The notes: generated by a model not told the origin, from the letters alone. DNA of 64,000 nucleotides from Lutibacter sp. Hel_I_33_5 (GCF_007827455.1 NZ_VISM01000001.1:1155501-1219500), one strand, 5' to 3'; shown: positions 27,696 through 37,587, numbered from the stretch's first letter. Numbers and translations: made by a program.

Positions 27696-28982
27696 TTATA
27701 ATTTTGAAACAGCTAACATTCCTGCATCAATAGCTTTACTAATTTTCTCTAAATCTTTATCTTTTAATGTTGATGATAAAAACCACGCCTCAAACTGACT
27801 TGGCGGTAAAAACACACCATTTTTTATCATTTCCCAGAAGAAAGTTGCAAATTTATTTGTATCGCAGGTTTGAGCGTCTTCAAAATTTATCACTTCTTTA
27901 TTCGTGAAAAACGGATTAATCATAGAACCAAATCTATTTACCTTAATTTCTACACCATATTTTTTAGCTGATTCTAATAAAAACACTTCTAAAATTGAAG
28001 CTGTCTCATTAAATTGATCATAAGGATTTTGCTTCTTCAACTCTGTTAAAGTTGCAATTCCACCAGCCATCGCAATTGGATTTCCAGATAATGTTCCTGC
28101 TTGGTACATTCCGCCTAAAGGCGCAACCATTTCCATAATTTCATTTCTTGCTCCGTAAGCTCCAACTGGAAAACCTCCACCAATCACTTTTCCTAAACAA
28201 GTAATATCTGCTTCTACATCAAATAATTCTTGAGCTCCACCAAATTTAGAACGGAAACCAGTCATTACTTCATCAACAATTAATAACGCATTTTTAGATG
28301 CAAGATATGTTTTTAACTCTTTTAAGAAATTATCTTTAGGAGTAACAACACCCATATTTCCTGCAACTGGCTCAATAATTACCCCGGCAATATCATCATG
28401 TTTTTCAAAATGTGCTTTTACACTTTCTAAATTATTGTATTCAGCAATTAACGTATTTTTCACAGCACCTTCAGGCACTCCTTTAGAACCTGGCAAACTT
28501 AAAGTTGCCAACCCAGAACCAGCAGCAACTAATAATGCATCTTGATGCCCATGATAACAACCCGAAAACTTAATGATTTTATCTTTTCCTGTATAGGCTC
28601 TTGCTAAACGAATTCCGCTTAAAACAGCTTCAGTACCCGAATTTACAAAACGAACTTTATCCATTCCTGGGAAAGCTTCACATACAATTTTTGCTAATTT
28701 GATTTCGTTTTCTGTGGATGCTCCAAATGAATATCCATTCTTTAACGATTTTGTAATTGCTTTTTGTACTTTTTTATGACGATGTCCTAAAATCATTGGG
28801 CCATAAGACAATACTAAATCTACATATTCATTATTATCAACATCTACAATTTTAGATCCTTTTGCCTTTTTGATAAACAACGGATTTCCACCAACGGAAG
28901 AAAAAGCTCTCACAGGAGAGTTTACTGCTCCAACTAAGTTTACTAATCCTTTTTTATATAATTTTTGTGATTTTTTAAACAT
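27696..28982 (-). CDS. hemL: Glutamate-1-semialdehyde 2,1-aminomutase
   Basis: 428 residues. It is a class III PLP aminotransferase fold; the PLP lysine lies in CLGKVIGGGFPVGAYG (about residue 265). Other family segments are GPMILGHRHKKV, FVNSGTEAVLSGIRLARAYTGKDKIIKFSGCYHGHQDALLV and DEVMTGFR. It converts glutamate-1-semialdehyde to 5-aminolevulinate, the second step of the C5 pathway, working with HemA encoded in the same row. Confidence 0.97.
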   Translation of the reverse strand: MFKKSQKLYKKGLVNLVGAVNSPVRAFSSVGGNPLFIKKAKGSKIVDVDNNEYVDLVLSYGPMILGHRHKKVQKAITKSLKNGYSFGASTENEIKLAKIVCEAFPGMDKVRFVNSGTEAVLSGIRLARAYTGKDKIIKFSGCYHGHQDALLVAAGSGLATLSLPGSKGVPEGAVKNTLIAEYNNLESVKAHFEKHDDIAGVIIEPVAGNMGVVTPKDNFLKELKTYLASKNALLIVDEVMTGFRSKFGGAQELFDVEADITCLGKVIGGGFPVGAYGARNEIMEMVAPLGGMYQAGTLSGNPIAMAGGIATLTELKKQNPYDQFNETASILEVFLLESAKKYGVEIKVNRFGSMINPFFTNKEVINFEDAQTCDTNKFATFFWEMIKNGVFLPPSQFEAWFLSSTLKDKDLEKISKAIDAGMLAVSKL

Positions 28983-29001
28983 AATGTGTAATTGTGTATT
29001 T

Positions 29002-29040
29002 GTTTAATCGTGTAATTGTTAAATAGTTACACAATTAAAC
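29002..29040. repeat. Inverted repeat between hemB and hemL
   Basis: Arms GTTTAATCGTGTAA (29002-29015) and TTACACAATTAAAC (29027-29040) pair with one mismatch around an 11-base loop. A further GTGTAATTGT copy precedes it at about 28986. Confidence 0.65.
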
Positions 29041-29043
29041 ACT

Positions 29044-30009
29044 TTAACGTTTTAACAAAACTCTTGCAGCTTCCTTAGCAAAATAAGTAATAATAATATC
29101 TGCTCCAGCTCTTTTCATTGAGAGCAAACTCTCCATCATTACTTTTTCACCATCAATCCAACCTTTTTCTGCTGCGGCTTTAACCATGGCATATTCTCCA
29201 CTTACATTATAACATGCAATTGGACGATCAAAATTATTTTTTAAATCTCTAATAATATCTAAATAAGACAAGGCAGGTTTTACCATTAAAATATCAGCTC
29301 CTTCTTGGTCATCAAAAGTTGCTTCTCGCATTCCTTCATCTCTATTTGCAGGATCCATTTGATAGGTTCTTCTGTCTCCAAATGTAGGAGCAGAATCTGC
29401 AGCATCTCTAAAAGGTCCGTAAAAAGCTGAAGCGTATTTTACAGAATAAGCCATAATTGGCAAGTTTACAAAACCTGTATTATCAAGTGATTGACGAATC
29501 ATATCTATCGTTCCATCCATCATTCCTGATGGTGCAACCATATCAACTCCAGCTTTTGCATGCGATACAACCTGTTTTGCAATATTTACTAATGTTGCAT
29601 CATTATCAACATCATTATCATGAATAATTCCACAATGACCATGTGAAGTATATTCGCAAAAACAAACATCAGTAATTACATATAAACTTGGATAATTTTT
29701 CTTGATAAAACGAATTGCTTGTTGCTTAATTCCATTATCATTCCAAGTTTCTGTTCCTTCATCATCTTTCTTTGCTGGAATCCCGAATAATAAAACAGCT
29801 GGAATATTTAACGCAACAACTTCATCTAATTCTGTAGAAATTTTATCCAAAGAAAAACGCTTGATTCCAGGCATAGAAACAATTTCTGTTTCTATATTTT
29901 CTCCTTCTTCAATAAACAACGGATATACAAAATCGTCTACAGAAAGTTTAGTTTCTCTAACTAACCTTCTTATTCCTTCTGATTTACGTAATCTTCTTGT
30001 TCTAAACAT
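29044..30009 (-). CDS. hemB: Delta-aminolevulinic acid dehydratase (porphobilinogen synthase)
   Basis: 321 residues. The zinc-binding cysteine motif [14 protein letters not shown] is present, so this is the zinc-dependent class rather than the magnesium-only class. The two Schiff-base lysines lie in [15 protein letters not shown] and [14 protein letters not shown]. It condenses two 5-aminolevulinate molecules into porphobilinogen. It is seven bases from the hemCD gene and in the same transcript direction. Confidence 0.97.
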   Translation of the reverse strand: MFRTRRLRKSEGIRRLVRETKLSVDDFVYPLFIEEGENIETEIVSMPGIKRFSLDKISTELDEVVALNIPAVLLFGIPAKKDDEGTETWNDNGIKQQAIRFIKKNYPSLYVITDVCFCEYTSHGHCGIIHDNDVDNDATLVNIAKQVVSHAKAGVDMVAPSGMMDGTIDMIRQSLDNTGFVNLPIMAYSVKYASAFYGPFRDAADSAPTFGDRRTYQMDPANRDEGMREATFDDQEGADILMVKPALSYLDIIRDLKNNFDRPIACYNVSGEYAMVKAAAEKGWIDGEKVMMESLLSMKRAGADIIITYFAKEAARVLLKR

Positions 30010-30016
30010 CGTTAAA

Positions 30017-31609
30017 TTATTCTTTTACAAAATGATTATTCACCATTTCTAAAACACTATCTACACTAGGTAAATTAGCAACTTCTACATTTTTAAAATG
30101 TTTTCTAGCTTCTACTGCTGTCGTTTCACCGATACAGAAAGCTATTTTATCAGCTTCGTTTTCTTCTAAATAACTTGTAATTCCTGAAGGACTATAAAAT
30201 AACACACCATTAACAGCAGCATCTATTTTAGTAGAACTCACCATATTTTTATAAGCTTCAATTTCGTTTACCACTATCTCTTTAGCTTGTAAATATGCTG
30301 GAAGCACATCTAATCTCACATCACTACAAAAATAACTAACTTCCTTAACATCAGTTTCTTTTGATATATATTCCGCTAATTTTAAGCCGTTTTTAGCTAC
30401 ATGAGTTACAGAACCAATTCTATTTTCAATTAATTTTTTAGTTCTTCTACCAACGCAAAAAATATTTTTGAATTTTATTTCATCCTTAGTAAAAGAATTT
30501 AATATTGCTTCTACTCCATTCTGACTTGTAATCACCACATTTTCATGCTCAGTTTTCATCACCTTTGTTGAAATTCTATTAAATCTAATTTTAATAAAAT
30601 CGCTATCTTCAATTTTAATCGTTCTATCTAATATTTCCTTTTGACTTTCAGATAACTTTTTAGTTGAATACACTAAAAAGCCTGTCGTTGCTTCAACATC
30701 AATATCGTCAATCATTAATTGTTTTCCGCCACGATTTATCACATAATCTGCACAATCTTTTGCTAAATATCTATGTCTACCAACTTTTGCTGTTTTGGTA
30801 ACAGTAATTTTCTTTTTTCCGTCTTTACTTAATAAAATCCCTTTAAAATTAATTTCTTCAGTTTTTTCATCAATATAAGCCAAAGCCCCAATTGGCGCTG
30901 TACATCCACCTTCTAAAAGGTTTAAAAATGTACGTTCTACCCCCACACAAACTTGTGTTTCATAGTGATTTAATTGTTCGCAAGCATCTTTCACATAATC
31001 ATCTTCATCTAAAGCAGCAATCATAATTGTACCTTGTGCTGGCGCTGGAATCATCCAAGAAAGATTAACCGCTCCTGCTGGTCTTTGTCCGATACGTTCT
31101 AATCCTGCAGCTGCAAAAACAGCTCCGTCCCAATCATTCGTATCTAACTTTTCTAAACGCGAATTTACATTTCCACGTAAATCAACTACCGTATGGGTTG
31201 GATATCTATTTAACCACATAGCTTTTCTCCGCAAACTTCCTGTAGCAATTGTTGCTTCTTTTTGTGCAAAAAACTCTTCAGTATCTTTTAATACAAGAAT
31301 ATCATTATAATTTGCACGTTTTAAAACCGCAGCTTGTATAATACCTTCTGGTAAAACCGTTGGTACATCTTTTAAAGAATGAACCGCAATATCAATATCT
31401 TTATTAAGTAAAGCAATATCAAGATTTTTAGTGAAAATTCCTGTAATCCCCATTTCGTATAATGGCTTGTCTAACACTAAATCTCCAGTAGATTTTATAG
31501 GAACTATTTCTGATTCGTACCCTAATACCTCCAATTCTTTGCGCACTTTATTGGCTTGCCATAAAGCTAATTGGCTATCGCGAGTTCCTATTTTTATTAT
31601 TTTGCTCAT
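30017..31609 (-). CDS. hemC: Fused hydroxymethylbilane synthase / uroporphyrinogen-III synthase
   Basis: 530 residues, about 220 more than HemC alone. Residues ~1-300 are porphobilinogen deaminase: [44 protein letters not shown], and the dipyrromethane-cofactor cysteine in [14 protein letters not shown] (about residue 236). Residues ~300-530 match HemD ([54 protein letters not shown]). One polypeptide thus makes hydroxymethylbilane and closes it to uroporphyrinogen III. HemC-HemD fusions occur sporadically in bacteria. It is nine bases from hemA. Confidence 0.93.
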   Translation of the reverse strand: MSKIIKIGTRDSQLALWQANKVRKELEVLGYESEIVPIKSTGDLVLDKPLYEMGITGIFTKNLDIALLNKDIDIAVHSLKDVPTVLPEGIIQAAVLKRANYNDILVLKDTEEFFAQKEATIATGSLRRKAMWLNRYPTHTVVDLRGNVNSRLEKLDTNDWDGAVFAAAGLERIGQRPAGAVNLSWMIPAPAQGTIMIAALDEDDYVKDACEQLNHYETQVCVGVERTFLNLLEGGCTAPIGALAYIDEKTEEINFKGILLSKDGKKKITVTKTAKVGRHRYLAKDCADYVINRGGKQLMIDDIDVEATTGFLVYSTKKLSESQKEILDRTIKIEDSDFIKIRFNRISTKVMKTEHENVVITSQNGVEAILNSFTKDEIKFKNIFCVGRRTKKLIENRIGSVTHVAKNGLKLAEYISKETDVKEVSYFCSDVRLDVLPAYLQAKEIVVNEIEAYKNMVSSTKIDAAVNGVLFYSPSGITSYLEENEADKIAFCIGETTAVEARKHFKNVEVANLPSVDSVLEMVNNHFVKE

Positions 31610-31619
31610 TGATTTTTTG

Positions 31620-32855
31620 TTAGGCTTTAAACACCTTTTCTATCACTTGAATACTTTGATTAACTGTAGTTTCTTCTTCTTTTAAATGTTTCACAAACTG
31701 TGTTGTGATTTTTTGAATCATTCTAGAAGTTATAATTTCAGCTTGATCTTCATCAAAGTTTTTGATTTTCTTTTTCTGAAAAGCAATTTCATCTTTTTTG
31801 ATAGATTCTAAAGATTCTTTTAAGGTAGTAATTGCGGGTGTAAATCTTCTATGATTTAACCAATCTCTAAATTCGTTTTTATAAATATTAATGATCTTTT
31901 CTGCAGTCGGAATTTCTTGTTGTCTTACCGCTAAAGTTTCGTCTGTAATTTTTGATAATTCATCAACATTTACCAATGTAATTCCATCAAAACCTGACAC
32001 CTCTTTATCAACATTTTCTGGCACTGATAAATCTAAAACAAGTAATTCTTTATTTGAAGAAATATGATCTTTAGTAATTGTTGGATTCTCTGCACCTGTA
32101 GAAACAATTAACACATCTGCTTTTTCTACTTCTTCTGTAAGATTATCAATCGTACTAATTCTTAACGATTTAAAATCTTTACCGAATTCTTCTGCCTTAT
32201 TTTGTGTTCTATTGATTAAACAAACCGAAGTATTATTTGTGTATTCTGCTAAGTTTTTACAGGTATGTTTCCCCATTTTACCCAAACCGAATACTAAAAT
32301 ATTCTTACTATTATAATCTGGTAAATTTTTGATAATATATTGAACTGCCGCATAAGAAACAGATGTTGTACCTGAACTTAATTTAGTTTCGTTTTTAACT
32401 TTTTTGCTAGCTTGCATCACGTTATTTAACAAACGTTCTACATATGCATTGGTTGTCTTATATTTTTTTGCCAACTTATAAGATTGCCTTAATTGACCAA
32501 CAATTTCATAATCTCCTAAAATCTGGCTTTCTAATCCTGTTCCAATTCTAAACAAATGATGAATGGCTTCTTGATTTTTATACAGATTAGAAATCCGAGC
32601 AAACTCTTCTACAGTTCCTTCAGAAAACTGACACAACAATTGAATTAATTGATACGGGTGCTCTGCAAAACCATTGATTTCTGTTCTATTACAAGTTGAT
32701 AAAACAAAAACGCCTTGAAACCCTTTTTGCTTAGCATCTTGAATCAATAAAGCCTGATTCTCTTTTGATAGCGAGAATTTTCCACGCGTTTGTGCATCAG
32801 CTTTCTTATAGCTAACGCCAATATTGTAAAAATATGTTTGCTTCTCTTCTATCAT
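31620..32855 (-). CDS. hemA: Glutamyl-tRNA reductase
   Basis: 411 residues. The catalytic cysteine is in VLSTCNRTEI (Cys55). The NADPH-binding domain is seen at LVFGLGKMGKHTCKNL, with NRTQNKAEEF and VLIVSTGAENPTI, and the C-terminal dimerisation helices follow. It reduces glutamyl-tRNA to glutamate-1-semialdehyde and commits glutamate to tetrapyrroles. It is the first gene of the minus-strand haem operon, with a -7 promoter box at 32873 and a divergent AraC gene beyond. Confidence 0.97.
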   Translation of the reverse strand: MIEEKQTYFYNIGVSYKKADAQTRGKFSLSKENQALLIQDAKQKGFQGVFVLSTCNRTEINGFAEHPYQLIQLLCQFSEGTVEEFARISNLYKNQEAIHHLFRIGTGLESQILGDYEIVGQLRQSYKLAKKYKTTNAYVERLLNNVMQASKKVKNETKLSSGTTSVSYAAVQYIIKNLPDYNSKNILVFGLGKMGKHTCKNLAEYTNNTSVCLINRTQNKAEEFGKDFKSLRISTIDNLTEEVEKADVLIVSTGAENPTITKDHISSNKELLVLDLSVPENVDKEVSGFDGITLVNVDELSKITDETLAVRQQEIPTAEKIINIYKNEFRDWLNHRRFTPAITTLKESLESIKKDEIAFQKKKIKNFDEDQAEIITSRMIQKITTQFVKHLKEEETTVNQSIQVIEKVFKA

Positions 32856-32872
32856 GAAATATAAAAACAGGT

Positions 32873-32880
32873 CAAAAGTA
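32873..32880 (-). promoter_or_regulatory. -7 promoter element of the hemA operon
   Basis: The minus strand reads TACTTTTG (TAnnTTTG), 17 bases upstream of the hemA start. No convincing -33 TTG lies at the usual distance, which would fit a promoter that needs an activator. Confidence 0.55.
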
Positions 32881-33047
32881 AAAACTTCTAATTGATAAAA
32901 ATGTCGCTAGAAGTACTTTTTATAACGCTATACATCCTTTTAGCTAAAAAGGGGTGTTTACACCTGTTTTACTGCATTAATAACATATCGACCGACATTT
33001 ATACAGAACCATTCTAAATAAAAAAATAACTATTTTAGCGTTTAATT

Positions 33048-33932
33048 ATGATAAAAAACATCGGTAAAAGTACTTTTGAAGAAATAAATCTTGAAGAAGG
33101 TTTTTATTTACTTCATTTCCAGAACCAAAGTAATGAAAATCAAAATTTTAACAGAAATATTGATAGTACTTTTATACAAATACATTTTTGTGTAAAAGGG
33201 GATGCAAAATTTTTGTTTAACAATAGTTCTTATACTTTTGATGTTCTTGATAATAGATCTATTCTATTATACAATCCACAGAGAGAATTACCCATCAATT
33301 TAGATATTAGGCCAAAAACAACATTGGTTTCTTTATTGATTTCAATAGAAAAATTTCATTCATTATTTTCTAAAGAAGCAGGTTACATTCCTTTTTTAAG
33401 TGATGAAAATAGCAATAAAAAATATTATGATGACACTGAAATTAAACCAACAGTAGCTATAGTTTTACAACAAATTATCAACTCGAATATCAATAGCTCA
33501 ATTAGAGATTTATACATCAAAGGAAAAATTTATGAATTACTAAGTTTACATTTTCAAAAAGATGAAACTGCCGATGGTGAATATTGTCCGTTTTTAGTTG
33601 ATGAACAAAACGTAATTAAAATCAGAAAAGCTAAAGATATTATTATTGCAAGAATGTCTGAACCACCGAGTTTACAAGAATTAGCAAACGAAATCGGTTT
33701 AAACATTAAAAAATTAAAAGAAGGGTTTAAACAAATTTATGGTGATACCGTCTATAGTTTTTTGTTTGATTATAAAATGGAGCATTCTAGACGATTATTA
33801 GAAAGTAATCAATACAACGTAAATGAAGTCGGATTAAAAGTTGGATATAGCACTGCAAGTCATTTTATCGCTGCTTTTAAAAAGAAATTTGGCACAACGC
33901 CTAAGAAATATGTGATGAGTTTGAATCAGTAA
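33048..33932 (+). CDS. AraC family transcriptional regulator
   Basis: 294 residues. The N-terminal ~180 residues are cupin-like and presumably sense a ligand. The C-terminal two helix-turn-helix motifs of the AraC/XylS family are clear: PSLQELANEIGLNIKKLKEGFKQIYGDTVYSFLFDYKMEHSRRLLESNQYNVNEVGLKVGYSTASHFIAAFKKKFGTTPKKY. It is transcribed away from hemA across a 192-base gap. That makes it the best candidate regulator of the haem genes. Its stop codon lies inside a long 7-bp tandem repeat. Confidence 0.92.
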   Translation: MIKNIGKSTFEEINLEEGFYLLHFQNQSNENQNFNRNIDSTFIQIHFCVKGDAKFLFNNSSYTFDVLDNRSILLYNPQRELPINLDIRPKTTLVSLLISIEKFHSLFSKEAGYIPFLSDENSNKKYYDDTEIKPTVAIVLQQIINSNINSSIRDLYIKGKIYELLSLHFQKDETADGEYCPFLVDEQNVIKIRKAKDIIIARMSEPPSLQELANEIGLNIKKLKEGFKQIYGDTVYSFLFDYKMEHSRRLLESNQYNVNEVGLKVGYSTASHFIAAFKKKFGTTPKKYVMSLNQ

Positions 33933-34019
33933 TCAGTAATCAGTAATCAGTAATCAGTAATCAGTAATCAGTAATCAGTAATCAGTAATCAGTAATCAGT
34001 AATCAGTAATCAGTAATCA
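33924..34019. repeat. Heptanucleotide tandem repeat (AATCAGT) x 13.7
   Basis: 96 bases of near-perfect 7-bp units. The AraC stop codon (33930-33932) lies across the first two units, and every frame of the repeat soon meets TAA, so copy number changes would not alter the protein. Confidence 0.97.
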
Positions 34020-34042
34020 AAATTAAAAAATTCCACAATTCT

Positions 34043-34073
34043 AACTTTTTAACTTTTTAACTTTTTAACTTTT
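34043..34073 (+). repeat. Octanucleotide tandem repeat (AACTTTTT) x 3.9
   Basis: Four successive 8-bp units directly upstream of the methyltransferase start. The last unit makes TAACTTTTG, one base longer than a -7 box. Confidence 0.85.
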
Positions 34074-34086
34074 GGCTAATAAAAGA

Positions 34087-34599
34087 ATGAAACAACTAAC
34101 ACATTACGATATCAACAACAAGCAACAACAATTTCCGATTACTATTGTTTGTGATGCAATCAGAACACCAGAAAATATTGGTATGTGTTTTAGGATTTCT
34201 GAAAGTTTTGGTGTGGAGAAAATTTATTTTCATGAAACATCACCAAATACTGAAAATAGAATTGTAAAGAAAACAGCAAGAAGTACTGTAGAGCAAATTA
34301 AGTATGATTTTTATACTAATTTTGAAGTGATTATCAATCAATTAAAAAAAGAAGGGAACACAATTATTGGTATAGAAATCACTGATAAAAGTATCAATAT
34401 TCAAGATTTTGATTTTAAAAATCATGAGAAAATCGTATTACTTTTAGGGAGTGAACGAAATGGAATTGAGAACATCAACTTATTAGATTATAGTATCGAA
34501 ATACCGATGTATGGAAGAAATTCTTCTATGAATGTTATTCATAGTTTAGCAATTTCCTTATATGAAGTTACGAATCAGTTAGTAAATTATAAAGATTAA
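34087..34599 (+). CDS. TrmH/SpoU family RNA methyltransferase
   Basis: 170 residues from the ATG at 34087 (MKQLTHYDINNKQQQ); a TTG extension to 34072 is rejected. The SPOUT knot motifs are present: TIVCDAIRTPENIGMCFRISESFGV (motif 1), VLLLGSERNGIEN (motif 2) and IPMYGRNSSMNVIHSLAISLYEV (motif 3). It uses S-adenosylmethionine to 2'-O-methylate a ribose in RNA; whether the target is tRNA or rRNA cannot be told. It is short because it lacks the N-terminal substrate-binding extension of TrmH. Confidence 0.88.
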   Translation: MKQLTHYDINNKQQQFPITIVCDAIRTPENIGMCFRISESFGVEKIYFHETSPNTENRIVKKTARSTVEQIKYDFYTNFEVIINQLKKEGNTIIGIEITDKSINIQDFDFKNHEKIVLLLGSERNGIENINLLDYSIEIPMYGRNSSMNVIHSLAISLYEVTNQLVNYKD

Positions 34600-34666
34600 C
34601 AGCAAATAAATAATCAAAAGTTTTCTTTTTTCAACTTTGAAATTTTAAGACTTTGAAACTTTAAAT

Positions 34667-35716
34667 ATGAAAGGAGTTTTATTAGTAAACTTAGGATCAC
34701 CAGATAGTACAGATCCAAAAGATGTAAAAAAATATTTAGGCGAATTTTTAATGGACGAACGCGTTATTGACGTTCCTTATTGGTTTCGTTCTTTTTTAGT
34801 AAAAGGAATCATATTAAATACAAGACCAAAAAAATCGGCAGCAGCCTATCAAAAAATTTGGTGGAAAGATGGTTCTCCGTTAATTGTTTTATCAGAAAGA
34901 TTACAAGAAAAAGTACAAGCTAAAACTGATATTCCGGTTGGATTAGCAATGCGTTACGGAAGTATGTCGTTAAAAAAAGGAATGCAAGAGTTGTATGATA
35001 AAGGTGTAAGAGATTTACAACTTATCCCTTTATATCCGCAATTTGCAATGGCTACAACGGAAACGATTGTTGTTTTAGCGGAGGAATTACAAAAAGAGTT
35101 TTTTCCTGACATGAAAATCACTGATGTTCCTGCTTTTTATAAAAAACCAGAATACATCAAAGCTTTATCTAACAGTATAAAAGAATATTTAGCTGATAAA
35201 GATTATGATCATGTTTTGTTTTCCTATCATGGAGTTCCAGAACGTCATATAAGAAAATCAGATATTACTAAATCTCATTGCAAACCAGAAATTGCTGGCG
35301 AAGCAAGTTGCTGCAACACACCTTCTAAAGCACATGAGTTTTGTTACAAACATCAGTGCTTTGAAACTACAAAAAATGTGATTGCAGAATTGGGTTGGGA
35401 TAAAGAAAAAGTTTCTACATCGTTTCAATCTCGCTTAGGAGTTGACCCTTGGCTACAACCTTATACGGATAGAACTATTGTAAAAAAAGCCGAAAAAGAA
35501 GGCATTAAAAAACTTGCCATCGTTACACCCGCTTTTGTTTCTGATTGTTTAGAAACTTTAGAAGAAATTGCCATGGAAGGAAAACATGAATTTTTAGAAG
35601 CTGGCGGCGAAGAGTTTTATACAGTTCCTTGTATCAATGATAATAATGAATGGGTAAATGTTTTAACTGGATGGATTAATGAGTTTAACAATGAACAATT
35701 ATCTGTAAACAATTAA
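34667..35716 (+). CDS. hemH: Ferrochelatase
   Basis: 349 residues. Active-site segments include LLVNLGSPDSTDPKDVKKYLGEFLMD, the catalytic His in FSYHGVPERHI and the C-terminal DCLETLEEIAMEG Glu. It inserts ferrous iron into protoporphyrin IX. Between ~residues 206 and 232 there are five cysteines (HCKPEIAGEASCCNTP ... FCYKHQC), a pattern that could hold an iron-sulfur cluster, as known for some bacterial ferrochelatases. That ligand role is inference. It is followed by a heptamer repeat and the hemJ-like gene. Confidence 0.96.
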   Translation: MKGVLLVNLGSPDSTDPKDVKKYLGEFLMDERVIDVPYWFRSFLVKGIILNTRPKKSAAAYQKIWWKDGSPLIVLSERLQEKVQAKTDIPVGLAMRYGSMSLKKGMQELYDKGVRDLQLIPLYPQFAMATTETIVVLAEELQKEFFPDMKITDVPAFYKKPEYIKALSNSIKEYLADKDYDHVLFSYHGVPERHIRKSDITKSHCKPEIAGEASCCNTPSKAHEFCYKHQCFETTKNVIAELGWDKEKVSTSFQSRLGVDPWLQPYTDRTIVKKAEKEGIKKLAIVTPAFVSDCLETLEEIAMEGKHEFLEAGGEEFYTVPCINDNNEWVNVLTGWINEFNNEQLSVNN

Positions 35717-35719
35717 CAA

Positions 35720-35754
35720 TAACTGATAACTGATAACTGATAACTGATAACTGA
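35720..35754. repeat. Heptanucleotide tandem repeat (TAACTGA) x 5
   Basis: Five perfect 7-bp units between the hemH stop and the hemJ-like start, ending five bases before its ATG. Read as CTGATAA it is nearly the reverse complement (CTGATTA) of the repeat at 33924. Confidence 0.95.
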
Positions 35755-35759
35755 ATATT

Positions 35760-36350
35760 ATGGATTTTTTATACGTAAAGTCACTACACATCATTTTTGT
35801 AATTACTTGGTTTGCTGGGTTATTTTATATTGTTCGTTTGTTTATTTATCATGTAGAAGCAGAAAAAAAAGAACAACCTGCAAAAGACATTTTGCAAACT
35901 CAATATAAATTGATGAGTAAACGCTTGTGGTATATTATTACGTGGCCTTCTGCAATTTTAGCAAGTATTTTTGCTTTTTGGATGCTCTATAAAAATCCTG
36001 TTTTTTTAGAAATGCCTTGGATGCATGTTAAGCTTGCCTTTGTTTTAGCTTTATATTTTTACCATTATTCTTGTCACAGAATATTTAGCCAGCTACAAAA
36101 AGATATTGTAAAATATTCTGCTTTAAAACTGAGAATGTTTAATGAAATTGCAACTATTATTTTATTTGCTATTGTATTTTTAGTTACGTTACAAAGTGCC
36201 ATAAATTGGATTTGGGGTGTTGTAGGAATCATCATTTTTGGAATTATCATGATGTTAAGTATCAAACTATATAAAAGAATTAGAGAACAAAAAAGTTGGG
36301 ACAAACATGAAAAAGAATTATTAAAAGAAGATAAAAAGAATAAAAACTAA
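35760..36350 (+). CDS. hemJ: HemJ-like protoporphyrinogen oxidase, membrane protein
   Basis: 196 residues with about five hydrophobic segments. The HemJ/CopD-like signature appears: [28 protein letters not shown] near the N-terminus, with a conserved His, and [26 protein letters not shown] in the middle. HemJ oxidises protoporphyrinogen IX to protoporphyrin IX in the membrane. No hemG or hemY gene lies in the window, so this would complete the pathway between HemF and HemH. Its length, a little above the ~140-180 typical, reflects a charged C-terminal tail. Confidence 0.88.
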   Translation: MDFLYVKSLHIIFVITWFAGLFYIVRLFIYHVEAEKKEQPAKDILQTQYKLMSKRLWYIITWPSAILASIFAFWMLYKNPVFLEMPWMHVKLAFVLALYFYHYSCHRIFSQLQKDIVKYSALKLRMFNEIATIILFAIVFLVTLQSAINWIWGVVGIIIFGIIMMLSIKLYKRIREQKSWDKHEKELLKEDKKNKN

Positions 36351-36358
36351 CACCTTTA

Positions 36359-37579
36359 ATGAGCAAAAACAAAAAGCAAGCGGCATTAGGTTTTATCTTT
36401 ATTACCATGCTAATTGATGTGATTGGCTGGGGAATTATTATTCCCGTTATTCCAGCATTAATAGAACAATTAATTGATGGTGACATCAGCGAAGCTGCTA
36501 AAATTGGTGGTTGGTTAACGTTTGCGTATGCTATTACTCAATTTATATTTGCACCTTTAATTGGTAATCTTAGCGACAAGTTTGGGAGAAGACCAATTAT
36601 CTTAATTTCACTCTTTGCTTTTACATTAGATTATATTTTATTAGCATTTGCACCCACAATTACTTGGTTATTTATCGGTAGAGTAATTGCTGGAATTACT
36701 GGCGCAAGTATTACTACTGCATCCGCATATATTGCAGATATTAGTACTCCAGAAAATAGAGCTAAAAACTTTGGAATGATTGGCGCTGCATTTGGTTTAG
36801 GCTTTATTATTGGACCAGTTATTGGCGGATTACTTGGTCAATATGGAGCTAGAGTTCCGTTTTATGCAACTGCCATTTTATGTTTCATCAACTTTTTATA
36901 TGGTTATTTTATTTTACCAGAATCTTTATCAAAAGAAAACAGAAGGGCTTTTGATATTAAAAGAGCAAATCCGATTGGAAGTTTTTTACGCTTAAAAAAA
37001 CATCCTAAATTAATAGGTTTAGTAATCGCTATGTTTATTTTATATACGGCATCACATGCTGTACATAGTAATTGGAGTTATTTTACCATGTATCAATTTA
37101 ATTGGGATGAAAAAATGGTTGGATTATCGTTGGGGATGATTGGATTAATGGTTGCTTTAGTGCAAGGTGTTTTAATACGTTGGGTAAACCCTAAGTTAGG
37201 AAACGAAAAAAGTATTTACTCAGGTTTCTTTTTATATAGTTTAGGAATGTTCTTATTTGCTTTTGCTACAGAAAGCTGGATGATGTTTGCTTTTTTAATT
37301 CCGTACTGTTTAGGTGGAATTGCTGGTCCTGCATTGCAAGCAGTAATTTCGAATCAACTTCCTGCAAATGAACAAGGCGAAATTCAAGGTACCTTAGCCA
37401 GTTTAATGAGCGCTTCAGCAATTGTTGGCCCACCTTTAATGACAGGAATATTCTATTACTTCACTCATAATGAGGCTCCTTTTAAATTTGGTGGCGCACC
37501 TTTCTTATTGGGTGGGATTTTAATGTTGATTAGTGCGATTATTGCTTATTATTCAATTAGGAAATCCTCAACCAAATAA
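36359..37579 (+). CDS. MFS transporter, TCR/Tet-like
   Basis: 406 residues and twelve predicted membrane segments. The major facilitator motif A is seen at [16 protein letters not shown], and [53 protein letters not shown] resembles tetracycline/H+ antiporters. The substrate is unknown; a drug or metabolite efflux role is likely. It starts eight bases after the hemJ-like gene, so it may be cotranscribed with hemH-hemJ. It runs up to convergent recR with only an eight-base gap. Confidence 0.88.
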   Translation: MSKNKKQAALGFIFITMLIDVIGWGIIIPVIPALIEQLIDGDISEAAKIGGWLTFAYAITQFIFAPLIGNLSDKFGRRPIILISLFAFTLDYILLAFAPTITWLFIGRVIAGITGASITTASAYIADISTPENRAKNFGMIGAAFGLGFIIGPVIGGLLGQYGARVPFYATAILCFINFLYGYFILPESLSKENRRAFDIKRANPIGSFLRLKKHPKLIGLVIAMFILYTASHAVHSNWSYFTMYQFNWDEKMVGLSLGMIGLMVALVQGVLIRWVNPKLGNEKSIYSGFFLYSLGMFLFAFATESWMMFAFLIPYCLGGIAGPALQAVISNQLPANEQGEIQGTLASLMSASAIVGPPLMTGIFYYFTHNEAPFKFGGAPFLLGGILMLISAIIAYYSIRKSSTK

Positions 37580-37587
37580 TATATTAG

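Noticed and set aside
33924..34019. CRISPR-like array
   Set aside because: Units are 7 bp, contiguous and without spacers; this is a simple tandem repeat and no cas genes are near.
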